Of a stretch of 64,000 nucleotides of DNA, positions 1 to 11,172 are shown one piece after another; the stretch's first letter is position 1, and every line of letters starts with the position of its first letter. The position numbers and the translations under genes are program-made. The notes under the pieces were generated by a model. It did no database searches and was not told the origin of the DNA. It saw only the letters and a list, made by a program, of their open reading frames with translations. The stretch spans positions 34,076 to 98,075 of the forward strand of contig MCFE01000307.1 in the NCBI GenBank assembly GCA_002104905.1. The letters are read 5' to 3'. Source of the DNA: Basidiobolus meristosporus CBS 931.73 (taxonomy: Eukaryota > Basidiobolomycota > Basidiobolomycetes > Basidiobolales > Basidiobolaceae).

Positions 1-1704
1 TGGCTGGACAGGGGGCTAGCCAATTTTGTTTCAAGCCCATTCCTTACCATCAATTGCCACAAAGAGTAAATCACCGACGACAATTTCGGAGAAAATCACA
101 CAACATGGTAAATGGGTTGCAACAAACACTCCGAAATTGCCTGATAAGTTGATAGCCACAACAAACCAATTTCCCAGTTTCTTGGAAACAGATGTTATGA
201 AATTGCGATCCGATAGAGGTTTTGCCGAAAAGGAAGGCAAAGCTTGGTTCATGTTCGAAGATAGTGTACGCCGACTACCTTGGGTTCAGGAAGATCTCGG
301 ATTCTGGCTAGGATAGGATGGCGTTCTATCATCTTACATCTATGACTTCTTTTTGAGAAATCCTCATGTAACGTTACCATCGCAAATTGGCATTTTGTGT
401 ATTCAGACTGCGTTGTTAAACCTCACTAATTGGCTTGAGTGTGGTTACATGTCTATATGAGCCCGCATGCCAGTCAGAACACGGTGGCGTAGCTGGACAC
501 TAGCATATGGGCTGCGACCAGCCACTAGTTGGTCGTGAAGCAGAAGCAGGCTACTAGATTACTGCAGCACAATGATTCATATGCACCGCATGTGACCAGG
601 ATGGGCCGCAGGGCCGTGGTCATATACATCGCGCTACATAACATGATACACGGTGTTATGAAGTGTGTTAATCTTGATAAATTGAATCGAATGAAACATA
701 GGCATCCAGTCTACACACATGACCACACGCTGTTTCACCCGTGTCCCCATCCGATCCTGATGGCTCTCTTGCCAAATCAGACCCCATACACACCAAACCT
801 GCGCTCACTCTCGCGCATGCAACAATCAACACCCACCAGAGCCAAGGTGAGCTTGAACATGAGGGTGGATTCTGGGCATTCAGTCTAAAACATCCTCCAA
901 GTGATTGAGTCCATGGGGAATCTAGGCACCATCGAAATGGCCTATCACCATCGAGATGCGCACCAGGCAATCGATGCCTGCTTGGGATTTTTTTCGTCGC
1001 ATGCCGGTCGTTTGGGGGTGCGATCAGTGATATCTATCGGGAAAGCCCCTCCATTTCTTGGAAGGATATACAAGGTAGGAGGGCCCGCTTCTTTTGCGGT
1101 TCTGTCCCGAACAACGAGCGCTGACCTCGGTGGTGGACCTAGATCACGCTAAGGGCCGGTGTAGTCTAGACGCTGCATAGAGCCTGACCACGGCCACGTT
1201 GCAACGACCAGCCTGGATTTCTCATTGCCAAATCGCTGTCGAGAATTTTGGGTTTTTGGACTTCCGTAGCAAAACGGAATTTTTGGGGCTCTGGGTGCTT
1301 GAATATCAGATCTCACCGGCAGAGCGGTGGGATTGGTGGGTTGCGACTGCCTTTTGCAATGACAATCCCCCTCGATTAGGAAAAAACAATCTTCAATGAC
1401 AGATGACTGATGGGGCGGCCTACTATTGAAGATAGCTTGTGATAGTATTTCCAGTGTGGAATGATTCACACCATGCCAGTTAGCAAACAGACACCACGCC
1501 GACAGGTACTTGTGAGTGGCTAGCTTAAAGAAGCGCAGCAGCCTTCGGTTTATTATCAGAGGCAATGTACATCGACGCATTCACATAATCGACAATTATA
1601 GGACAATAATGTATTGATGGCTAATAGAAACGGCTCGGGACTAGTCTACACTATGGTACAATACACAAACATAGAACAATATATGATACAGACAAGGCCA
1701 GACT
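1..1704. other. intergenic, no gene recognised
   Basis: Open frames here are short and begin only at non-ATG codons or lack any recognisable motif. No RNA gene or repeat was seen. It is the downstream flank of the Pho80-like cyclin. Confidence 0.5.
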
Positions 1705-2610
1705 TCAGCGGATCAATCTCTTCACCATGGGCTGGTTGCGCTCGTTGGCGAACTTCTTGCGGCATCTGTTCAGCAGAACTAGAAACTTGTCGCGCCTTTC
1801 AGGGGAGATCTGGCTTTGCGGATTGAACAGCAGTTGCATGAATGAGTTGTCTATGGTGGTGGGTGGTAGCAAGGCAGCGCTCTCGGTCTTGGATACTTGT
1901 GAGGTAAGATTACGCTTCAAGTTGGCAATTGATTGCCTGTCACCCTTCCGACCACTGATATCCGTATTTTGCATGATCTCTGCAAGGTCATTCACGTAGA
2001 CTGAGACAGAGGTTTTACCTGATTTGAGCGAAGTCTCAAATTTCGGTGGGGCTGTGATTTTTCGAACATGTCCTGGGGCGCATGAAGGAACGGTATTTGC
2101 TCGGTGGGTGGGTGATTGTACTCGAAGTAGATGATCACCAAACTGCTGAAGGTCCAGTGGATGGACCATCAGGTCGAATTGGCCAAGGAAAAGCAGCTCC
2201 ATCTCCAGAACATTCAGGTCTCTGGGGTGGATTTGGGCTAGGTGGGCGTAGTGTGTATTGGTGAAGTAAACATCCGAAGAATATTTCGACACGATCATGA
2301 TGGCTGTGACCAGTAAACGGTGGACATTATGGGAATTCACAACGATGGGAATGTCGGTTTCTTTGGAGTACTTGACCCCACGATCCAGGTATATTAAAGC
2401 GTTTAAGAGGCATTCATTACTGAATGGGGCATACTTGTGTATGCGAAGAAGGTACTCCTCTATCCCCGACGACGGGATAGGGTCGGAGTAGAAGCAGGTC
2501 AACGCCTTGGTGTTGCAGGTGTCGTTGACCTTGATGGTTGATTCAAGCATCTTTGAGACGAGGGAAATGGTCTGCGTCACTGGGAAGCAGCCAATATCGA
2601 ATTTGGACAT
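1705..2610 (-). CDS. Pho80-like cyclin (partner of a Pho85-type CDK)
   Basis: Intronless gene for a 301-residue protein. Residues about 40-160 form a Pho80/Pcl6/7-class cyclin box. It opens with FYSDPIPSSGIEEYLLRI, has the central VHRLLVTAIMIVSKYSSD helix, and carries the hallmark TNTHYAHLAQIHPRDLNVLEMELLF stretch (split here: TNTHYAHL, then PRDLNVLEMELL). In the family such cyclins activate a Pho85-type kinase in phosphate or nutrient signalling; that role is inferred. The C-terminal ~140 residues are basic and low in recognisable motifs. The frame is open upstream to 2703, but only by a TTG codon lying 11 bp from a TATAAAA box. The first ATG, at 2610, lies about 104 bp from that box and is taken as the start. 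The gene is complete. Confidence 0.88.
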   Translation of the reverse strand: MSKFDIGCFPVTQTISLVSKMLESTIKVNDTCNTKALTCFYSDPIPSSGIEEYLLRIHKYAPFSNECLLNALIYLDRGVKYSKETDIPIVVNSHNVHRLLVTAIMIVSKYSSDVYFTNTHYAHLAQIHPRDLNVLEMELLFLGQFDLMVHPLDLQQFGDHLLRVQSPTHRANTVPSCAPGHVRKITAPPKFETSLKSGKTSVSVYVNDLAEIMQNTDISGRKGDRQSIANLKRNLTSQVSKTESAALLPPTTIDNSFMQLLFNPQSQISPERRDKFLVLLNRCRKKFANERNQPMVKRLIR

Positions 2611-2713
2611 CGCTGTTTGTGTAAAGGAGCGGTGGGGATAAGGGGTTTGGAAGACGGGAAGTAAACTAAAAGCTAGGGAATAAACGTACGTCCTAAACGC
2701 CAATGGGGTTGCT

Positions 2714-2720
2714 TTTTATA
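2714..2720 (-). promoter_or_regulatory. TATA box of the Pho80-like cyclin
   Basis: TATAAAA on the minus strand, about 104 bp upstream of the chosen ATG. It rules out the longer frame opening at 2703, because transcription should begin about 30 bp downstream of the box, past that codon. Confidence 0.55.
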
Positions 2721-5700
2721 CTTCTCAAGAGTCCACACGTTCCACATTTGTATTTTCATCACCAATGTTGGCTGTGAATAACGAGATTGGGGATATTGGT
2801 AGCGGTCCATTTTTGGTAAATGAATCTTGGCCAAATCTTAGAAATTCTAGTCTCATGCTTATTAAATCATATCCATAATCCACTGAGCTTCTACCGTGAC
2901 ATCAGAACCCAACCGATTGCTAGCAGTGTGCTGGTTGCCCATTTCGTGCAGGAAATCAATGGATCGGATGGTTTGCAGGTCGACCAAGGAATGACCTCGA
3001 CAACGGCGACAGAATAGCCCCTGACGCATATCAGCTGTAGATAGATGGAATCGATAGGCGTCTGCGGTTACTAGGTGATTACGTCGCAAGATTGGCTTCC
3101 ACGTAGCATCCCTCCATGGTCGTAGTGATAAAGACCGAGTTCCACAGAAATCATGAGCTAATTTATTCGCATCTACAACCTAATATATACACACGCTACA
3201 TGAAATCACTGTTTCTAAAAACAACCATTTGTTGACGATGTTGATCTGCAAGTATTTCGGAACATTGGATCTAAATTAGGCCATCCATTATTTAGCTGAA
3301 GGGGCCGGTGGATTGCTCCCAATTGCGATCCACGAGGCAATTGGGGAGAATGCGGCCAGCACCTGGTCTGCGATGCTCTGCCTCAAAGCCGGATCGCTGT
3401 CTAGAATGGTTCTGGGCTTTGGGCTCATACGACGGTTGGGCTTTCTTTTTGGAAGCCTTCTGCGTGTTGCTCAGTTGGCAGATGGAAGATAAGAGCAGCT
3501 ATAGAGGTTCCAACCATCATGCGCTACAAATCAGATTATTTTCCTCATCATGAATCACAGCGCTTCATCAGGGTCAGGCGATATCGAGGTAACGCGTGAT
3601 ATCGAGCACCTGTGCTACACTGATGAGTAGATTAGGTTGGCCATGTATCCACCAAGTTGGCCAAATTGCCTAAAAGCGACGGCTATATATGGCCGGTTGC
3701 TTGGTTCTTGTTTATTTTAAGCTCGTTGCAAACCGAGGCCATCAGTGTTGATGCGAATCTGAGCTGAGCCTGAGCTGGGATCCGATGGTGTGTTCCCGTG
3801 ATTGCGACATGCAGAAAATATGGGAATCAGCGGAATCGGCCATCACCACGCCTGCGTTTGCGTGGAATTTCGCAATCCAGGATTGGTAGCCTGGTGGTAA
3901 AACTGGTAGCAAATGAGGAGTAAGCCCGCGGATCATGTGATATCCTCTATCATGTTCGTCCAGTCCAAACCGGATTTGCTGGGTGGATTTAATCGACTTG
4001 GTAAAACGAAGGCAATGATCTGTGTCAAATTCAAGTGTGAGGTGCTCCCGACTGCGGCCCAAGCATGGTTGCACGGCTGAGGTTGGCCACTGCACCTGAT
4101 GTGTCGTTGACTCCTAGATGTCTTGGAGGTTGAGGATCCTGCTAATTATGCTGATGACTCACAACTCCGATTAATCATCATGAGACTGCTCCCAAGGGTC
4201 GAGCAGTGCAGCGCTGAGCGGAGGGGTCATCTGATGTGCGTGTAGCAAAGCTGCCATTCTTTCACTGGATTGTGTGCTCCAATTACTAATCCACCGAACA
4301 CCCCTCTGAAAGCCCCCGGTTTGGAGGATCCACTCGTGCCTCAATGGTCGGTATTGATGACGTGAACGGTGGCGACAGACTGGTAGCGCAAAATACGACT
4401 GGGACGATGATTGGGATGATGCAGTCCAACCTATCTCTCGGCAAGCGTAGGGTGAATATTGTCCGTGGCCGTGTGCGGATCAAGCTAGTGATGAGGCAGC
4501 AGCGAGGGAGGGTAACTTGATCATATGGCTCAGCTCGGCTACGACCTTTTCTCACAAAGGTGTGATAGTGGGCTGGATATCTGAATGAGTTGGGCACAAT
4601 GGTTGACCTCCTGATTCGTGATGTAACAATGCTAGATATTAGAGTTTGGGTGTTCCTAGCCTACCTTCTACGTAATGGGACTCGCTTGGATCTGGCTCCC
4701 TACTTGTTCTCTTGGGAAAACCGGTGTTTCAATGATCCATGCCACTTCTAAATAAAGGGAAGCTGGACATGTCGACTGACTGAACGATCCAATCCTGATC
4801 ACAGTGAACAGCCGTTCTGCACACTCAGATGGCCGTGTGACCTTTGCCATATGCGTATGCCTCCAATCCTTGCCGCTGTTTTCCTGTACTTGGCGGTTTG
4901 GTAATCAGCTAGATCTATGGTGGTATGAATTGGAACCGGCAGGTGAACAAAGCCACTTACTCCTGAAGGGGGTTTGATGAGTATTACCAAATAAGTCCTT
5001 GGAAATTTACGAATGGGTCAATCGTTTAGCTTTTCTATGCTGTCACACGCCCACTCGCCCACTCCGCTCGTCAAGCCACCGAATATTAGCTAATTCTTCA
5101 AGTGCTCCTCATTCCCATGCTGGCCAGGATGTGGCGCGGTTGGGCCGGGATGATAAAGGGTATCAAGAAGAGGAATTTTCACCAGACGATGAGAGCATGC
5201 GGTATGACTTACCATAAGGGGTGCTCAACGTGGCGGAATCTTGAAAAGCGGTTAGGTGGCTTCGGGGCAGCTACGGAGATCTGGGGTTACGTTTACCACA
5301 CTGTTGTAAGAGAAGTTGGTATACAAACCTTGGGTATGCTGGGCTTCCTCAACAGCCTATCGCGATATATTGAATATACTGGCTATGCTGGCTATATTAG
5401 CCGTTCTGCCGCCCACCCGTCAGGTTTACCCATATTCAGCATCCAAAGGTAGCTAGGTAAATCTCCCATCAGATTCGTCGGTGTATCCGCTGTGGAAATG
5501 GGAATGGCCGCGTAAGGTGATGGATGTGGGTGTGGGAGAGGGGTTGGTATAATCGATCAAGTGGAATCAGCATCTACCGAAATCCTATTGGATGTGAGAT
5601 GCACATCCCTTAAGTAGCCAAAGTCCATCAAACTTGTGATGCTATTTGGTTGCCATCTGATTTAGGCATGGATCGGTATGGGAAACTGACTGTGGCTCAT

Positions 5701-7609
5701 CGTGCATACTTGGTTTCAGACGTAGTTAGTGAGCTAAATTTCCAAACGGCTCACCGTGGAGCGTAGCCTTGACCATACATGACCATGGTCAACATAGAGT
5801 CAGGGACTCACCGTCATGAATGCCTAATTCAAGACAGACAGGCTATTGTGCAAACAAGGCCAATTTGCCCACTGATCTCCAATTGAGATGCTTGTTCTTC
5901 CTGACTGTAAAGCAGTCTGCGGATATGTGCAGACCTACACAAGATTCTAGGAACCAACAATATACATACCAGTAACCTCATTAGAATGCTACGATGTACA
6001 CGGTGACATCAGCGAAATCAGTGGAAGTGTATACTGTAGTCTACCAGATTTATACCATTCAATATTTATATCTCATATTCCCCAAATGCGAGTACTTTGA
6101 CCTACATAGAGCGGCAGAAATGCTCGCTCACTCGGTCAATGACCTCAGTTGGAGGTTAGAAAGGTAGACAAAGTTATCTGCCGAGCTTTTCTGAAAGTGG
6201 AGCGTTCTCACCCAAGTGTTTTTCTCTGCTACCATACCCGATGTTGTTATCTAAGACCATCAACAACGCTTTGGGTGCAATAAGGCCATATTGCTGGCCC
6301 ATGTAAATCCTGCTACAGGTGCAACAGCGGGCTATGCTCAATTTGGTATTCAGAGGGGTCGGTTCTACAGAAGATGCTTCTGTGGAGTTAACTTCCTGTA
6401 TTCAAGTAACATCTGGACACAGCTGGTTGCTTCCAATCTTACGTCTATTGGCCTACTCTGTAATATGGATATCATCTGTGTCCAATAGATTAGCATCCAT
6501 TGGGTGGGATCAGATTCTTTGTTGAAGATTTCCGAAACCCTAATTGTAGGTCACCCTACACCCTATCCGTCAACTATTGCTCTTCCTGGCTGCGATTTTC
6601 CGTCTGCCATGTATCTCTCTGATTAATCAGTCAGAAGACCCCAATAGAGAATCGTTTAATTTATAGGTTGCAGGATACATGTAGCAAGCCTACTTGGGGT
6701 TTTGAAAGAAATTTAGAGTAGCAAAGGGTGATTTTAATTTATTGACTGATTCAGTTGATGCAATGTGCAACTTGATATCAGTAATAAAACAATATACTTT
6801 GCGTTGGTTCCCAGGAAGTTGTGTACAAAGTCTATGGCTTATTGCACTTGCCACACTATTTCAAGTTACCAGTGACAATGTTACTACCGAAGGTGATGGT
6901 GGGAGTCTGGAAGTCATTTAGTGAACATGCCAACTGCTATTAAGTGTGATTTTATAGACTTGGGAAGGGATCTACAGTATTTAGAAATAGGGCCCTTTCA
7001 GATGTAGTGCTATTAAGCTGAAGTAAGGTACCAATTCTTATATATGAACCAAAAAGTGTAATCACAATAATGCTCTGAGAGAAGCTCATGATTGTTTTGT
7101 GCTGGTTTTGGAGATTGACGGAAGCTTTTGGGAAATTTATAACCTGTCAGTACCTTGATTACATTGCACTTAAATATCTACTTTTCATCAAGTATCTCTG
7201 AGTATGTAAATAGGAGTTGAGCCAGTTATTTATAGTGCTTGAAGTAGCATCTAGGATAATACTCTATATATGCTCTCAAATCTAGTGCAGGATCCGTGGA
7301 AGTATTGAAATTGACCAGTGCTAAAAGAATTGCATTAATCTCACTGAATACTTTATTGAGCACAAGTTTGGTATCAATATTTTCAAAAGAACCAACTGGA
7401 GGTAACTGCAATTTCAGAAGGTTTGGGCTACCCAGACAAGCTTGAGTATTGTAATTACTTCCAGGATATCACTAACCACATCACTTTGGTTAATAGCCTG
7501 TATTTACACCTAAATATGAATGTCAAGATTGTTATCTGATTACTTACGAAATCTGCTGTTTCCTGACCAAATCCTGTACAACTGTGTACTCTTACATCAC
7601 CCTATAAAA
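2721..7609. other. long intergenic region, no gene recognised
   Basis: About 4.9 kb without a supported gene. Minus-strand frames at 3742-4095 and 4286-4597 have protein-like stretches but match no family I know and have no support from a promoter or motif. From about 6650 the base composition becomes clearly AT-rich, leading into the lone LTR at 7610. Confidence 0.45.
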
Positions 7610-7968
7610 TGTTGTAAAAATTCGGGATTCCACCTAAATATTCACCTAACTTGGTCACTTAGATCATTACCTACAATACCCACAAATCTTAGAGAATATT
7701 GACCAAATTTCTTGTCGGGATTTACTTGTAATAATTTCACCAAAAACATCAGGTACCCAGAACATGCAAATTCTCAAAGGTTTCAAAACAGCCCCAAACT
7801 TTGCTCAAATGCTCTTGTGTCCTTCCTAAGTATATTCTACGTGCTTGTTTTACCAAGACAATGTAAAAGTATAAATACCGCTTTTACATTCAATATATCA
7901 TTAGGGGAACACCACTGAATCCATTTGCTCTCCCAGTCACTTCCCATATCCCCAAAACTCTTACAACA
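7610..7968 (+). repeat. solo LTR of the Copia-A family
   Basis: A 359-bp sequence beginning TGTTGTAAAAATTC and ending CTCTTACAACA. It is alignable along its length with the Copia-A LTRs further right: shared blocks include CACCTAAATATTCACC, GGTACCCAGAACATG and GTAAAAGTATAAATAC. No Copia internal sequence lies on either side, so it is a solo LTR left by LTR-LTR recombination. The flanking 5-mers (taaaa and aatcc) do not match, so the target duplication is lost or the locus was rearranged. Confidence 0.85.
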
Positions 7969-9517
7969 AATCCCAGTATAAGTTGCGTCAGGAAATGAAT
8001 ATTCATAACTCAGGAACAAACTGACTGCTGGAACTTGTACCATATCAAATAAGGAGCATTAATAAAAAAGCCACCTTCATATAGTATTTAAGTATACTAT
8101 ATTATTGAAGAGTTGGCCACTGACAAACAAATGTACATTTTGATCGGATGGTAAAATCTTAACAAGTTTATATGCCATACAACATCAGTAGGAGGGACAC
8201 TTGCCACTTACCTGGTGTTCCTAATATTTGGATGATAATGGGGACATGGGAGTTATCCTTTGCTGCAATCCAGGCACTTACAAGCATGGCTGTAATCAGA
8301 ATTACTATGCCTACATTGGTGCTGTGCATCCCAAGGAGCCACAGTGCATTCTAGCCCATGTCTGTTGATAGCCATATATCGTCTCATCATCCGAAGCTCC
8401 AGAGGGAACTACCAATGATCTACTCGCAATTGAGTCAGACCACAATAGTGATACAATTGATTTCCAGAGATCTTAGGCTTGTCGGAATCAAGTCTAGTGA
8501 TAATAAACGGTAAACGATCAATTAACCTTAGGTGTCTCGTGTTGCACGCGGCGAGTTGCAAGCTAAATCGGTTAATCCCGTATTGACATATCCATATATG
8601 TATGGAGGGAATTAATCCAATTTTCATGTAGGCTGAAGTGTCATTTCTGTTGGGATGATGTGAAATGATATCCCGCTCCAGCAGAGCAGCACGATCTGAT
8701 TTGTGCAGAAAAATTCGAGCTATCAATGGTTGGCCTAGGTGTCGAGCCATTCAATTTCAATCGCACGCAGCAAATGGTGGTAGTTTTTCAAAGTGCCACT
8801 AGCATCTCTGGATTCGTGCATAGAAGGCCGATTAATGAAAAATCGTCGCCGACAATCATCATCTACAATGCATCGCCAAGGTTACTGGAGGTTAGATATT
8901 GGTACTGTCCTGGCTGGCCCAATGGGGTGAGGTGCCGAGCAACTACAAACTTCAGCAAGTATCCTACCATCCTGTCCAAGCCGCATAGAATTAGCCACCA
9001 CCGCTTAACCGGTTCCCAACACCAACGCCTGCGTCAACCCTAGTCTCTCCCCGGAGGTCCATGCCTAGGGCACCTCGCTCTAATCGGAAGGCTGAAGCAG
9101 GTCATCTTCGGTAAGATTCATGAACGCAACCGAATTCCAAGCAAACCTTAACCGTGGCTTCTAGAATTGGTTAACCGAGGCTGACTCGCTGCCTACCAGC
9201 CTTACCACTGTTGCCGGCGCCGTGAACTGCCGCTGCGTTCATTGCTGATTACCTAGATAAGAGCTTATTCCCTGGCCCAATCCAATCATGATATGCCAAT
9301 TCAAGATCACCCCATTTTCTGGTTCCGAAAAATTCATGTGATTTTCATGTGTCCGTTGGGAAGTGCTTCCAAAGCATCTCTGCCTCACTGGCGAGCAACG
9401 TCGGGCCGAGCTAATTTTGTTTCCATTTTGGGCGGCGCAATGAAGAGTGGGGGCGTGACTAATCTAGAAATCGCCGCTGAGTGGAAAATCCCGGAGTCCA
9501 GTCAAGGTGCTGGCCAC
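7969..9517. other. intergenic, upstream region of the WSD gene
   Basis: No gene recognised. AT-rich to about 8400, then the balanced composition of the gene-bearing DNA. The last few hundred bases are the presumed promoter region of the acyltransferase gene. Confidence 0.45.
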
Positions 9518-9525
9518 TATAAATA
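9518..9525 (+). promoter_or_regulatory. TATA box of the WSD gene
   Basis: TATAAATA, 109 bp upstream of the ATG at 9627. The spacing is close to that of the two cyclin genes in this window. Confidence 0.6.
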
Positions 9526-9626
9526 GAGTCCGGCTGGCACTCGGCCCCTCTCCATCATTGTATCAATATCCGAGACAGAAGGTGTCTGTGTAAATTTCAT
9601 TCTTCTACGATTGTTTAGTTTCAAAT

Positions 9627-11098
9627 ATGGCTGCCAAGCTTGCAGAGCCCACTGGAATGCAGACTTCCAAGCATTACCTCACACCCATGGACCTGATTTT
9701 CCAACACCTCGAAACCAAAGACCACCCAATGACTTGCACGTCTATCTGGACATTCAAAGACGACTTGGATGACACGTTGGTTGCCCAAGAATTCGTGAAT
9801 TTGGCAGAGCAGCATCCGAAGTTCAGGCAAATCATTAAGCCGCTAGGAAATTTCAAGATGCCTGAATGGGTTGATTACGAGGACTTCAAAATGGATGACC
9901 ACTTGCATTTTATTACTCTAACCGATGGAACTAAGGAGGACGTTGCTGCCATCGGTGCCCAGCGCTTCGTCTCCCTGGACGTTGCTAAGCCACTTTGGAG
10001 GGCATACGTGATCCACGGCTTGAAAGGAAACGGGTCTGCTTTGGTTGGTAAGTACACGCTTCTATACCGCTTGCCAATTTCGAGTTGTATATTTACACAT
10101 TCTCCCCTCTACCAGTGCAAGCACACCACTCACTCAGCGACGGTATTGGATTCCTCTACTGCACACTCTCGCTAACCTCTGCTCGTGACATCAAATACAG
10201 CCACAAGAAGGCGGCTGTTGCCACTGAGCGGAAACCACTGACACTTGCGCGTGGCCTTGAGCTGCTACATATGTTCCTCCTCCAGCTTGCATTGATACTG
10301 TTCAACCTGACCAAGCTTTTCTTCTGGGAGCTCAATCAGCTGGTACAAGCGCATATCGTTCTGCGCAAATCCCTAAGGGTGAACCCTGAGAAGGACTCCT
10401 TCTCCAAGGCTATGAGCTGGTCTGAGCCAGTTGATCTCGAGGACGTCAAGTATCTACGCAAACACTATAGTTGCACAGTCAACGACATCCTTACAACCAT
10501 CTTAACGCTGGCTATCCGCAATTATCTCGCCGAGCATGGTCTTTTGAATGACAAGACATTCCGATTCTTGATCCCTATAAGTGTGCGTAAGATTGGTGAC
10601 CTCTCGTTGTCCAACAGAGTTGGTGGGTCTAGTTTGTTCACTCCAGTCGAGAGCTCCGACCCCGCAAAACTCTTGAAATCCATCCAGTTCAACATGTACT
10701 GTGCCAAGAACTCCATTGAACCCAGCGCTACATGCAATGTCCTATCTAACTTCGCATACTTGCCATCCTCCTGGTACATGCCAATCTGCCGCTGGTACGC
10801 CAATCAGTATACTGGCGTCTTCACTAACATCCCCGGCCCCCAACAATCCTTGAAATTTGCCGGCTCCGAGATCGATGACTATGTCGTGTATCCCCCACAA
10901 ACCGGACCAGGAGGCTTGGGAATGGGTGTGATCTCGTACAACAACAAGGTAGTGATATCGATCATCACCGACGAGACCGAGCGTACTGCCGGATTAGCCA
11001 AGGGGATCGCACACCAATTCAAGGTGGAGTTCGATAGAATTTTGAGTGATTGCCAGAATGTACGCAAAGAGGAACAGATCCACCCTCTCCACGGCTAA
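9627..11098 (+). CDS. wax-ester synthase / diacylglycerol O-acyltransferase (WSD family)
   Basis: Two exons, 9627-10047 and 10116-11098, give 467 residues, the usual length for the family. These enzymes transfer a fatty acyl group from acyl-CoA to a fatty alcohol or diacylglycerol at the ER or lipid droplet. Splicing rebuilds the catalytic HHxxxDG motif as HHSLSDG (residues 144-150); neither exon alone shows it in context. Other family marks are PLWRAYVIHGL (122-132), TVNDILTTI (about 261-269), NRVGG (about 307-311) and TNIPGPQ (377-383). A GLGMGVISYNNKVVISI stretch follows in the C-terminal WS/DGAT domain. A hydrophobic segment at about 188-211 is a likely membrane helix. The start is the first ATG after the TATA box. 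Substrate choice (wax ester or triacylglycerol) cannot be read from sequence. Confidence 0.92.
10048..10115 (+). other. intron of the WSD gene
   Basis: 68-bp intron from GTAAGT to CAG. Its removal joins the codon g|tg and yields the uninterrupted SALVVQAHHSLSDG; without splicing the first frame runs on into a stop after missing the catalytic motif. Confidence 0.9.
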
Positions 11099-11166
11099 AT
11101 GAATTTGCGTGGTGTTCGAGATTTCCTGTACTGTATTTTTTCCTGTTCATTCCACAATAGACTGCC

Positions 11167-11172
11167 ATTAAA
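11167..11172 (+). terminator. possible poly(A) signal of the WSD gene
   Basis: ATTAAA 69 bp after the stop codon of the acyltransferase gene. The position is right, but it is a short motif. Confidence 0.35.

Noticed and set aside
26-316. 96-codon open frame at the left edge
   Set aside because: It opens at TTG rather than ATG, has no recognisable motif, and the opposite strand is equally open.
3742-4095. 117-codon minus-strand frame with protein-like composition
   Set aside because: No family resemblance, no promoter element and no supporting neighbour; not enough to call a gene.
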